From Isoetes taiwanensis (Eukaryota; Streptophyta; Lycopodiopsida; Isoetales; Isoetaceae), in contig JAJEKV010000014.1 of assembly GCA_021234155.1 (NCBI GenBank), forward strand, positions 10,001,563 through 10,065,562: 64,000 bases of DNA, written 5' to 3'. Every line of letters begins with the position of its first letter. Position 1 is the first letter of the stretch. Shown one piece after another: positions 12,730-24,398 of the stretch. Under the pieces are notes generated by a model. The model saw only the letters and a list, made by a program, of their open reading frames with translations, ran no database searches and was not told the DNA's origin. The position numbers were made by a program, and so were the translations under genes.

Positions 12730-13218
12730 GACCATAACCTAATTTTCGGGGAGGACGGCTGAAGGCCTTTGGGCTTGGCCACCCCCTACGATCATGTTTA
12801 AACCTTAGTAAGGTTCTATCACGATCAGGCTCGATAATCGAGGTAAGCAGATAAGGTAATCTACATTACATATTTAGATCTTGGATTTCTTGGGTCCCAT
12901 CACGTCCATGGAAAGGCATCTTCGTCCCTGCAAAAATCTTTTGTACCCCCCCCCCCTCTACCATTTGCCAATTTTCCCCTTTTTCTGACTTCCAATCATC
13001 TTTATTCTCCTTCTCACGCCCTTCGAGAAACCCTGCAACGTTCTATTTCCATGGGACCCACCGGATCTAGCGGACGGATTATCTCCCCCAATGCACTCCA
13101 TCTTAAATACTTTCTTCTCCTTAAGTCCTGAAGAACAGAAACAGAACAATAGCTTTTGCTTCAAGGAGATCTAGCTCCGATTCAATTTGGTCAATTCAGT
13201 ACATTCGTTCCAACGTCG

Positions 13219-15366
13219 ATGGCGCCTAAGAATGCACTTCCTTCATCTTTCCCGGATAGACCGTTTTGGGACTGCTATGCTCCCTTGAATGTGAACTCAA
13301 GCAACACTTTTATCCGGAGAACTCAACCCTTTAAGGAAGACAATGCTATAAAGCAAGATATTCTGACGATGAAGAAACATAATCCACCGACATACCGCCA
13401 TTCCAGAGGTATTGAATTGAATCCTGATCTCTGTCATTCAAGATTTGAATTTCTTTCCTCGCATGCTGTTATCTGTTGGACTGAAAAAGAAGGTATTATA
13501 CTGGGGAATGTTTCCAAACAAATCTGTGCTCTGTCTAAATCGATTCAAATCTCTTCTATCTACTGGACCCGCTTCCCATACTTTATGATCGAGTTTTGCT
13601 CGGAACAAGCGGCTGAACACATTCTGAAAATGGGTCACCTTACCCATCTTGATTTTAGAATCAAATTCCAGAAGTAATCTTATCAATTCAACCCCCTAAG
13701 ACCATCTACCCTCATGCACACTGCCTATGTCCATCTGCATGATCTAAATCCGGTCTTTTGGGAACTTCACTGCCTAAAAATAATCTATATCAACGCAACG
13801 CAGGCCTGACATGCCTCCCACCGTTTTCATGCAATTGGATCTTCTCAAACCTATCCCACTTGAATTGACCTTCCAGGATATGTTTGCGACTGATCAATCC
13901 TTGCTCCTAAGATGGAATGGGTTGCCCCCTGTTTGTCCTATCTGCAGGAAACGTCTGCATGGTGGAGAAAAGTGTACCCCGATACCTGTTCAGCAAATTA
14001 GCACAGAACATGCTAACTCATTTGCAGAATGTCGTGTTGCTGCCCATCACTGGGGCAATCTCAATGGTAGCTCTAGGAGAATTCGAAGAAGACAGATCAT
14101 CAGGGAGAAAATTGCCCTAGCTAATAAAGAGCTAGAAGAGACTCTCAAGAACCATGAGCTGGAGTCCCAGACTGTTGGAGGTTCTGTTAAGGTTTTAAAC
14201 AAAGGAGTTACCACTAAAGGTGTCTCCTTTAATCTTTCGACTATGGTTAAAACCTTCGATAAACATAAGCCTTCATAACAGGTTCAATTCGACAAAGTTA
14301 CAGTAATTAAGGCCAAGGATGACTGAGTCCAAGATGGGGTTTATCTGACCTAGCGAACTTCTGACCTAGAACTCTCTGATAACTCGGTCAGTAATGTTAT
14401 AGAAGAGATTCATCATTCCTCACCAGAACAGGACCCTCCTGTGAGGCCTGCTTATTCACCTGAAAGGGAGGAATTTAGCTCCCCCCTACTTTGCAAAAAC
14501 AGGTTTAAAGTCCTAGAGGACTCTACAGATGATCTTGAAGAAGACTTCACTGGTCTCGTGATCTCACAAGGAAATGGTAAAGGAAACCTACAGGATAAGG
14601 CTCAGACGCCACATCAGACCCAAGAAACTGGATTATCAACTTCAGTCACCCCTCCTCAAGTCAACCCCCTTTTATGGCTGACCAAATTCTTGTTGATCTC
14701 TCAGTTGATCCCACCTCCAATCATACCCTCATGCGCCTTGTTGCCCCGCATTCACCCCCCTCCCACCACACCCCTTTGCCTGTCCTTTATGGAAAATATG
14801 GAAAGTCTACTATGGACCTTATGAGCAGGATTGTTTCTGAAGCAGTGGATGCAAATTGTCTGCAATTGAAGGTTGTCTCCCCCAAGGCCAACAAGCGTGC
14901 TGAAGAGATGGATGCTGGGCGAATCCAGGTAAGTGATCACTCCCCTGTTTGTCATAGTCCACGTCTTGATTCTTAGACAATCCAATGGTGTGATCAGCAG
15001 AAGGAATTTCTTTCCCCTACACAAGAAGGCCTTAGTTCTGATGCTGACAATGACTGTGTTAAATCAACCTTCCAAGATACTAAGAAACATAGCATTGAAC
15101 TTGGTCTTCAAGCTCTGGAACTGAACCTTGACACCATGGATGATGCCCCTGAACCAAGTCAACTTGATCTGATTGTTCCTGATTCAGAAGAGGATGTAAG
15201 CTGCAGTCCGTTGCATGATATCTCCAACACCTCTCTTAGATCCTTAAAAAAAGGAATAAAATGTAGGGCCTCATCTAAATCCCCTCTGAACAATGAGAAT
15301 ATTCCTCCTATCTATAACACTCGAAGTAAGGCCTCACCTCATGGTCTAAGGAGACTCGATTATTAA
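13219..15366 (+). pseudogene. LINE ORF1 (gag-like RNA-binding protein), disrupted
   Basis: The likely start is ATG 13219 (MAPKNALPSS). The first part (to 13677) resembles the DUF4283-type domain of plant L1 ORF1 (WTRFPYFMIEF, LTHLDFRIKF). After a frame change, 13811-14278 carries WNGLPPVCPICRKRL and GEKC, a Cys-rich motif in the position of the plant L1 zinc knuckle. The rest (14441-15366) is low-complexity, Pro/Ser/Asp-rich linker sequence, also broken between frames. The role expected from the family is binding LINE RNA in the retrotransposition particle. Confidence 0.7.
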
Positions 15367-15401
15367 GTCCCTCCCCTTATTTCTCTCCTGCTTACCTATC
15401 T

Positions 15402-18400
15402 ATGAGGATCTTAACCTGGAACTTGAGGGGCATTAAGGGGCCCACTAAAAGAAGGCGTTTTATTGCCTCTGTGAGGGATTTCAGGGCGGATATTATCATG
15501 ATCCAAGAGCATAGACTCTCCAAGTTTGATTCAGCAAATCTGGGGGAATGGATCCATCCTGGTATGGCCTCTTGTTATATCCCTGCAGATGGTACTAAAG
15601 GGGGGATTGCCACCTTGTGGTACAACCAGAAACTCATTGGTACTTACATCAGTCCCTCCAACAGATGGCTCTGTGTCATCCTTCAAATTAAGGACTGCCA
15701 AGTTGCTTTCATAAACATCTATGCCTCAACTGATCCCTATGAAAGAGAGCCTTTGTGGTCTGAAATTAACAATTGGATGAGTCAGCAACAACATATTGAG
15801 AATTGGGTGGTCACTGGTGACTTTAACAATACCCCTCATAGTGACATGAAACTTGGTAACAAAATTAACATGTCTAAAAATGAGAGATACTCTTGGGATA
15901 AGTGGTTGACCAACCAAGATCTTATTTATATTCCTTCCTCAAATACCAAATTCTCTTGGAGCAATAAGAGAAAAGGAGACTAAAGGACTTTCTGCATGTT
16001 GGACAGATTTTACATCCACAACTCTGCCAACTGGTTGGACAACTGTATTGTTACTGGAGATATTGCCAATACCATCTCTGACCACCAACCCCACTTTCTT
16101 GACACCAAGGATCTGAAATCTGGTCCTAGGGGTAAGAACACTCCCTTTAAGTTCAATACTTCTTTCCTCCAAATGAAATCCTTTTGTCAAGACTTTACCT
16201 CCTTTTATTTATCCTTGCCCAAAATTGGCCAACACCAGTCTATGAGGAGCTTCAATGACAAAATGCAAAAAGTCAAAACTTGGATTAAGCAGTGAAGTAA
16301 GGACTTAGCCCAGAAAAGGAAAGCTATTAAGACTAGCCTTCTGGAACAGATTAAAGACATCAGATCTTTACTTGAAAACAACCCCAAGGATGACTCTCTG
16401 CACTTGAAAGAAGATCAGCTGGAAATTCAGATCAAGACTTTAGAAGAACACCAAGTTAAAGGTATGGCTCTCAGAAGTAAAGTCAAGATGTATAATCAGC
16501 TAGACCAGGAGAGCTCTAAAATGTTCTTCAGAATTGCTAGGAATAGATTGGTTAACACCTCTATTACCCAGTTGGAATCAGACCAAGGTCTTATTCACAC
16601 AGATGAAAGTGAAATTGCTTCAGCTTTTCTTAAATTCTACACTAATCTATTTAGGGATGAGATGGTTGAGGATAGGAAAATCCAAGAAGTTTTTGATATT
16701 GTTGGCCCCCCTAATGAGGTGATGGATGATGATTAGATTGAGGTCCCTGAGCTCCCTGAGATTTTTAAAACCCTCAAGAAGATACAGCATGGGAAAAGTC
16801 CTGGCATTGATGGCTTTCAGCCAGAATTTTTTGTGGAATTTTGGCCTATAATGAAGGATGACATTGTTCACTTTGTCCAAGGGGTCTGGAGAGCCAGGAC
16901 TATATACCCCACCTTCAATGTTGGTGTAATCTCTCTCATTCCTAAGACTGATTCCCCCACTAAAACCAATGAGTGGCGCCCTATTTCTCTGACTACCACC
17001 CTCTACAAACTAGTGGCAAAAATTATTGCTGGTAGGATAGTGGTTCATCTCCACAATAAAGTGAATGCTTGTCAGTCTGCATTCCTATCCAATAGATCCA
17101 TTCTGGACAAATACATTGCTGCTAATGAGGCCTTGCATTGGAATAGATTAACCAAACAAAACTGTATCATTCTTAAGTTGGACTTCAGAAGGACCTATGA
17201 TTGCATCTCTTGGAAATTTTTGGAGAAATCTCTCGTCCATATTGGTATTCATCCTGCCCTTATTAAGCTTATTATGGGGTTAAATCAAAAGGCTACTTCC
17301 TGTGTACTTATTAATGGAACTCCCACGGATTTCTTTCCCATTCAAAGGGGGTTAGACAAGGGTGCCCCTGGCCCCCTATCTTTTCATAATTGCAGCAGAA
17401 ATGCTTACTAAGATGATCCTCTCCTACCAAGATAAGGGTCTTCTGCAAGGTTTACAAATGCCTGATTCTAATAAACAGCTTTCTATCCTCCAATATGCTG
17501 ATGATACCTTCACCATGATTAAAGCTTATAATAGCAATATGGACAATTTTATGGACTGCATTACTAAATTTGGTGCTGCTTCAGGAATTCATTTGAATTA
17601 TGACAAATGCTCCATTCTTACTGATGGATCCTATCCTGACCTTAATACTCATGGTATCAAATTTGTCCCTAATGGTCAGTATTTGACCTTGTTAGGGCTC
17701 CCCCTTGCAGTTCATATGTCCCATAAGATTGCTTGGCAGCCAACTCCTTCTCCTTAAAGGATCCCTCTCTCTTGCTGGGAGAATTCTATTGCCAATTCGG
17801 TGTTTGCAAGTAGCCATGTCTACTTCTCTTCTGCTCTGATTGCTGATAAAGCCTCTTACAGTAAGATTGAACAATGCATCAAAGAATATATCTGGCAAGG
17901 CACTCATCTGACTGCTTGGGAGGAGTTGACTCATAATAAAAGATCTGGGAGCCTGGAATGTAAATCTCTATTCCTTCAGGCCCAAGTGCTAGGTGCTAAA
18001 AATATTTGGAAAGCCATCTCTGGCTTCCAATCTCCTGCTATGGATTTTATTAGGTTCTGGTTTAATAAGAGTAAACCTCTGGGAAGTCCCTCTTTAAAAC
18101 ATCAACTTCCAGATTCTGCCTTTTATGAGTTCCACCGTGCTGCTAATACTTCCCCCCTCCTTAGGAACATTTTTAAAGCCTGGGAGAAAGTTGCTATAAA
18201 TTTCACTCATGATAAAGTGTCTAATTCTGTCAGAGATACTTCTATCTTCTGGTCCCCGGTTATGCCCCCCCCTCTTTTTCTGCAATGACCATTTGTCATC
18301 CTACCTATTATAAGAAATGGCAGTCTACCAATATCTTACATGTTAGGGACCTCATAGATAACAGTGATAATTGGATCCCTTGGGAGATGATCAAGAGGAG

Positions 18401-19225
18401 AGTAGGTGGTGGAGCCACTCACAGATCGATTTACAAGCATATAGTGCTGACCTACCCCTTTTTGGGCAAAGATGATAATGGGGAAAGTCACTCTCCTCTG
18501 AACTGGTTTTTCAAAGTCAAAAGGAATTATAAAGTTTCCAAAATCTACCATGCTTGTCTTCCTCAAGAAAAACAAGAAGCATGCCTCTCTTCAGGGTCTC
18601 TCCCTCAAGAATTTCAAGAAGACTCTTCTATCCAACTGGAAATCCTACTCTTGTCCTAAGATAAAAGTGTTCTCCTGGCTTATCCTTCACAGTGCTATCT
18701 TGAGCAATACTAATATGATCAAGAGGAACTTCAAGTCTATTTAGAGCGCTCTTTGCCAACTTTGTAATACCCAAGATGAGTCTGTGCTCCATATTTTTAC
18801 TTGCCCGAGGATCCAGGACTTTTGGAGATGGTTGGCTCGGTCGGGTCTGAAAATCCCTGATCTAGATTTTGTATCTAATATTTCCCAGGATCTTTCTGCT
18901 CCAGGACTCCAATGTCAATTCTACTGTTCTTCAATTAGCCTTTTGGATTTCCTGGAAGCATAGAAATAATGTGGCTTTGGCAAACAGGAAGTGTGACCTC
19001 AACTGGATGAAGCTCAATTTCCAATTTGAGCTCATTAGATGTGCTATGGCTCATAAGGCCCTAAAATTGGAGAAATTTGATACTGATTGGTTGCTTTGGG
19101 GATCCTTCAAGTCTAATTTCTTTACTGTTCGTTTTGACTCTCTGATTGATCTGAATTCCTTTGTGTATTGCAGCCTTTTTAAACAGTGTGGTGCAGGTCT
19201 TCAGGAGGACCACTCTACGAGATGA
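15402..19225 (+). pseudogene. LINE ORF2: endonuclease, reverse transcriptase, zinc-finger tail; disrupted
   Basis: The endonuclease begins at ATG 15402 (MRILTWNLRGI) with the hallmark segments IIMIQEHRL, FINIYAST and VVTGDFNNT. A stop at 15981 separates it from the following frame. Reverse transcriptase motifs run from about 16790: GKSPGIDGFQPEFF, NEWRPISLTTTLYKLVAK, AFLSNRSILD, KLDFRRTYDCISW and, after a frameshift near 17370, QYADDTF (the catalytic YADD). A RNA-binding-type finger, CQLCNTQDESVLHIFTC, is at about 18754. The KLDF motif has RRTYD instead of the usual EKAYD. The product would nick target DNA and prime reverse transcription; this copy cannot make it intact. Confidence 0.85.
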
Positions 19226-19796
19226 TATCCCTACTCACCATTCAGGGACCCCTAGACAGGTTGTAAGGGCAACCTTTCGACTGAAATTCCTGCTCAAAGA
19301 GGCGTATAATGCTCATATCCTTCACAAGTTCATTGGAGCCCATAATCGGCTTCTTACAGAAGGTCAATTCTCATGCTTACGGTCCATGTATTACTACCAC
19401 AAGGGTAGATGTGAGGCAGCTGCAAGTGTTCAGCTGGACATAACTCAGGTCCCCCTTGATGAGCTGTTGTTGCTCACCCCTTCTTGGGCTGAGATCAATT
19501 GGATTGCCCCCCGCTACACAATGCTCCTCTCTGCTGCACATTCTTTCCCCGATCTCCATACCATCCCGGCGTCCCTGCTGAATCTGTCATCCCCTCCAAT
19601 CCATGATGCTTCCCCTGTTCAGATCTCTGGCCCCTCTGGTGGAATATGGCTTTGAAGATAATCCTTGATCAGAGTTTAAACTTTGTTCTAGATGGTTGAC
19701 TGGGTTTGTTGCTATAGTTCGGATTTTCTCTATATAGGCTCTGAGTTTAATTTATGAGTAATACAATCCTTCCTTTTCCTCAAAAGAAAAAAAAAA
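19226..19796 (+). other. LINE 3' region and poly(A) tail
   Basis: An open frame of 164 codons (19161-19655) overlaps the end of ORF2. It could be the C-terminal extension or untranslated region of the LINE. The element ends in AAAAGAAAAAAAAAA before the right target duplication. Confidence 0.55.
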
Positions 19797-19810
19797 GAAG
19801 TGTTGAATCT

Positions 19811-21160
19811 AAAGATGATGAGGAGGAGGTTGGACATGTGCCTCAAGAGGCTGACCAAGTAACAGACTTGAATGCAAATGACAAAGTAAAAAGAAATCAT
19901 AAGCATACAGAAGCTCAGCTTTTGAGGGATGAAAACAAGAACTTGATTGAAGGGGAGTATGGAAGAAGTATGACTGGAAAAAGCAAAAGATTTCAGAAAA
20001 GTAATGTTGAAATTAATGAAATGATGGTTATACTAGATCCAGATGCACCCAAAAGCTTTGAGGATGCAATAGGAGGAGAAAATGCAAAAGAATGGTGGTT
20101 GGCAATGGAGCGTGAGATGGAGTCTTTTGAGAAGACGGACACCTACGACATTGTTGAGAAACCATAGGGAAGGAATATTATGGGAAACAAGTGTATTTTC
20201 AAGATAAAATTGGGCAACAATGGTGAAAAAAATTCAAAGCTAGACTGGTCGCACAAGGATTTTTACAAGAAAAGGGGATAGACTTTGAAGAAACTATTTC
20301 CCCTATTGTTAAGATTATAAGTTTGAGGATTTTGCTTGCATATGCAAATGCTTTAGATTTATAAGTGCACCATATAGACGTGCGAACTACCTTTTTAAAT
20401 GCAAGACTGGATGAAGAGATATATATGAAGCAAGCACCGGGTTCGAACGAGGCTAGAACAAGGTATGGAATCTTAAAAAAGCTGTACATGGATTGAAGCA
20501 ATCAGCAAGGCAGTGGTATTTATGCATTGATAATTTTCTTAAGGAGAAGAGCTTTGAAAAATTGCAAAATGATGGTAATCTGTACATGTTTAGACAAAAT
20601 GAACAATTCTGCATTATTGCTCCTTCCTTCCTTTATATGTTGATGATAACATTATTATCTCGCATCAGATTGATTGTTTGAACCATTGCAAGCAAGTCTT
20701 GAGCAGCAGATTCAACATGACAGACCTGGGACCGAGAACACAAAAGAACGACACTTACTCAAGCAAAGGATGCATAGCTATGTCTACAGCAGAGGAAGAA
20801 TACAATGCTGCCTCTTTAACTGCAAGAGAAATTATTTGGCCTAAGAAGAATGCTAAATGAGCTTGGTGCTATTCAGAAAGGTCCCACAATCTTATATATA
20901 GAGAGTATGAGTTGCTTAGAAATCATGAAAAATCTAGTCCTTCATGAAAGGACTAAGCATATTGAGCTTCACGTACATTATATCAGAGATATGGTGGCCA
21001 AAGGATACATTAAGGTTGAATACAAACACGCAGATGAGCAAACAACAGACATTCTCACCAAGATATTACCAGTTCACAGATTTATAAATTTGCAAAAGGA
21101 AATTGGTGTTGAAGAAGCAGAAGCATCAAAGGAAGCTAAGAAGATATCAGAAATAAATTG
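19811..21160 (+). pseudogene. Copia reverse transcriptase and RNase H, disrupted
   Basis: 19811-20166 continues the host element and ends AKEWWLAMEREMESFEKTDT, the classic start of the copia RT region. Beyond it, across frames, come KARLVAQGF, GIDFEETISPI, LKQSARQWYL and a partial stretch near 20600. The catalytic YVDD block and the region after it are damaged or deleted. RNase H remnants include AMSTAEEEYNAAS and, at 20850-21161, HIELHVHYIRDMVAKGYIK, with the copia C-terminal DILTKIL motif. Confidence 0.8.
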
Positions 21161-21175
21161 AACATGAAAGGAGAA

Positions 21176-21810
21176 TGTGAAAAATAGAATGATTCATGTT
21201 CAAATTTATGGGCAAGAGGGTAGTTGAATATCATGACCCTTGGGCAAAACTTAGAGCTAGATGGTATATTGGGTTGAGAAAAACAACTAAATATTAAATG
21301 TTGATTCAATAATTAAGACCATTGGGAAATTTGCAAGTAAGAAAATAGAATGGAAGTTCGGTCGAGTAGAATGCAAACTAATGGAGCAATAGAGGAAAAG
21401 TTGATCCCAAAACTGACTCCTCGGTTTGGATTCGAATTGATAAATAAACCACGGAGTAGATGTTGATTTGCGATGGATTTACATGGTGATCAATCTGGAA
21501 TACAGACACATTGAGTTATTAAATCCCAAACGTAAGTTTGAATATGGTTCGGTCAATAAATATTCAATAGTTTATTGATCCAGATGCACAATCGATTTAC
21601 TTCTATGATTTTAAGGATCTAACTTAATAGATAGAAGTATTGTTGTTGTGGTTGGATAAGGTTAAATGCATTGTGTGAAAAGCATGATCACTTGGAACAG
21701 ACATCAATGCATAGTATAGTTGGTTGCCAATGAATTTGTTTAAGATCTAAGAAGTTTATCTGGGGAAACCCATTGCTGACATTCTAATAGTCTATGTGGA
21801 AATATTAACA
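21176..21810 (+). repeat. 3' LTR of the copia element
   Basis: It starts TGTGAAAAATAG right after the purine tract AAAGGAGAA and ends AATATTAACA. It is 635 bp against 668 bp for the 5' copy, because of several small deletions. Confidence 0.85.
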
Positions 21811-22479
21811 CATCACTTTTCCTTAGCTGTATAGCTTATACATCTGTAAGAGAGCAACACAAGATCCAGACAACAGAGCGTGTGAATGTCTACACTCTTT
21901 TTCAGTTGCCATCATGGAAACTAGCACATTTCCTCACGAAAATGTTGCTTGTTCATGATGCATAACTATATAAGTAACCTAGTCATACGGTTTTCAGAAG
22001 AGCTTTTATTCCATAAATATTTTGTCTCCTAGACTGCAAGATCTCTAAGAGATCGTGAATAATCAATTACAATTACACAATCTTTTGTCCTTTAAATTTC
22101 TCAACTTATCAGTTTTCAAGCTATACCCGAGGAAAAAAGCCAAGCTACGTTGGGCACTCTTTCTAGTCTTATATAATAAAACTTTAGTATGTTTGGAAGG
22201 ATCGAAGCAAAAAAGTTCATTAATCAGATATAAAAATTACAAAATATACATGTCTCATCTAACCATATAAGCACAAGAAGATGCCACATGAACACGAGCC
22301 TGAAGCACAATGTACTTACTGCATAATAGGAGACTAATGATAAGAGCCGATTTGAAGATATTGAAATACGTTCCAGCACCTCTACTCATGAGAGAAACAC
22401 TCGTAAGCTATCAACATCTTCGCCTGGGCCACAACAATAACACCTCAAGTATGTGAGTAGATGCCTTGAAAAATGTGAC

Positions 22480-22760
22480 GTCGGAGATGCTCCTATATCA
22501 GCCACAGGAGCCAACCATAACCAAGATGGAATGACCTCTGTCTAGTTGGGGGCCATGCATTCGGGTAGGAAGCCAAGAGGACGCATTGGCAGTCCAATGT
22601 GGTGTTAAATAAACCTTGTAGCCAGGATCATGCCTGCCGAACCTTTGGACAAGAAAAAATACAATGCTCAAGGGTCTCAATGTCTGAAAGGATATACTGC
22701 ACATGTGCGAAGATCATAGCGATGCCGGGAGGAGTTTCAGTTTATGTCTGTTGTGAATCC
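22480..22760 (-). pseudogene. Fragment of a LINE ORF2 C-terminus
   Basis: On the minus strand the sequence reads ILSDIETLEHCIFSCPKVRQ, stop, then SWLQGLFN. The ETLEHCIFSCP pattern is the C-terminal zinc-binding motif found after the reverse transcriptase in plant LINEs. It is short and interrupted by stops. Confidence 0.5.
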
Positions 22761-23986
22761 ATCCCTAGACCAGACTACTATGATTTCAATCTAAGGGATG
22801 ATATTAAGGATTACTCCTGGCTGATAACGGGACCCTTAAACAATCTTGAACAAATGAATTTATGTACGGTTCATTCTCACCAATTTGATATGCTCGAAGC
22901 TAGTAGTGGGGAGCACTAAATCGATCAAACTCTTCCATTGACTATCTAGACCTCCAATAAACCTGCCCTGCACATTTCAGGCAAATCGTGCTATAGTAAG
23001 AAATCTCAGATCTGAGCTCTGCCCTTCTGAATTCACTTGTTCGACTGCTCTAGATGATCAACATCTGTCACATTCCTATAAGACATCCTCCAAGAAATAG
23101 TTCCCAAACAATCTGGAGTTTTTTTCAAAGACCCCAATTCGTTCTCAACGCATGCCGCCATTCCCAAGAAATGGCTTTGGAATTGTCTCTAGACTATTTT
23201 ATAGTCTTAAGTAGCCCATTTCGTGCTACCCTTACCTCTAGATGGCATCCCTGATGCTTCTAGATGGATCCCGGCATCCATATTCATTTACGGATGCCAA
23301 CACTGCTCATCCATTCGCCAGAAGGGACTCCTTCGAGCTCTTGGGAAGTAACTATAGCTTGTCACCTTAGCCCTTTCTCAAACCATTACCTAATATTTAT
23401 TCTATCAATGCTAAATAATAATGCCAGGATTCTGCCAGCTCGACAGCCAAGATTACGCCACTTAAGACCAGGAAAAAAAAGAAAAAAGGAAAGGACATTG
23501 GGCGCGTACCCTAATCGCACCAGATTTGCTAAGGTGCAAGATCTGCTTGATGGATCTTTAAGCCCGACATTTTTCTTCTCTAGGCTATGGCGATGCCATA
23601 TCTCCTCACCTTTTTCTTCAGCTTCAACGTATCATTTTCAAACTTAAATAATGCATTGGTTGCAGAACTTGGATGACTTCAGGTTTCTGCAAGAGGTACA
23701 AATTGCTTCTATATTTGTTCATCTTTATTTTTATTTTTTCTTGTAATATAGGGTTTTTAAATCTTTCGGCCCGTGCAATTTTTAAGTGCTACAGAAGGTC
23801 TTTGGACAACTCAGACACCTAGCACCTTAGATTGAGTAGTTAGATTCATGCCTAGGTTAAATTTTGACTAATTGGAACAATAATGGCATATATATAATGA
23901 TGTATGACATAACTTCTAAATAACATGTCACAAATTACTACTAATATATTCAAGCTCTTCATTTACAAGTTCCAACATTTAGAGAA

Positions 23987-24024
23987 CCCAGGCATTGCTC
24001 AGCAAAGCTGGGCACCGTTTCTAG
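23987..24024 (+). mobile_element. Helitron-like 3' terminus
   Basis: An imperfect hairpin, CCCAGG...AGCTGGG (23987-24012), is followed by CACCGTTT, CTAG and then T. Spacing and sequence parallel the ends at 1806 and 2361, including the CACC that follows the hairpin. The element body would lie to the left, within 21.8-24.0 kb. Confidence 0.45.
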
Positions 24025-24398
24025 TGATGGAATAATGTGAAATGGGAGCTAAAATGAATCCAACTTGCTGCAGAGTCTCTGTAAGTCTATGTAAGAGTCC
24101 ATTGATGAACAAATACGTATTATATGCACACCAAGTTCTATAAGCAAAATCAGATGGTTGTCTAGGCCGTCAATTTTTTGATGAGGACATCCAAGGGTTC
24201 ATGTTCGTCCAGATCAACGTTGCCCTAACATGACTGCAAGGTGGGCAGTGCCACTGGCATTGCTAATTGACTGGCTCCATTTAGTGCCATTGGTTCCACC
24301 AACCAAGGAGTCCCTTTTCATTGGTAAGTAGTTTATGTACGCATAGGCTAGATCTGTCGAATTGTCACGAATTTTGTTATAGTAGTGGAGAAACAGAG

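Larger units (their letters stand above)
12730..19796 (+). mobile_element. Full-length L1-type LINE inserted in the copia element
   Basis: The insertion is bounded by a 14-bp target duplication, GAAGTGTTGAATCT, at 12716-12729 and 19797-19810, and ends in an A-rich tail. It contains an ORF1-like region with a zinc-binding motif (13219-15366), an AP endonuclease, an L1-type reverse transcriptase, and a C-terminal zinc-finger region. Its length of about 7.07 kb is typical of full-length plant L1. Stops and frameshifts in both ORFs indicate it is no longer active, but the exact target duplication argues that it is much younger than its host copia element. Confidence 0.9.
9602..21810 (+). mobile_element. 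Degraded Ty1-copia LTR retrotransposon (interrupted by a LINE)
   Basis: Two LTRs (9602-10269 and 21176-21810) bound remnants of gag, protease, integrase, reverse transcriptase and RNase H in copia order, with integrase before RT. A primer-binding site lies 1 nt after the 5' LTR and a purine tract directly before the 3' LTR. The flanks share CATC (ACATC if one boundary base is shared). A LINE with its own 14-bp duplication sits inside the region between integrase and RT. Stops and frameshifts in every domain and LTR divergence show the element is old and inactive. Confidence 0.88.
21811..24398. other. Intergenic region upstream of COG1, with LINE debris
   Basis: No intact gene was found. It contains the LINE fragment at about 22480-22760 and a Helitron-like end near 24000 (listed separately). 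The roughly 370 bp before the COG1 start may hold its promoter. I see no clear TATA box. Confidence 0.4.

Noticed and set aside
24321-24398. Upstream in-frame ATG extending COG1 by 26 residues
   Set aside because: The extra residues (VSSLCTHRLDLSNC and on) do not look like a COG1 N-terminus, and homology begins after ATG 24399.
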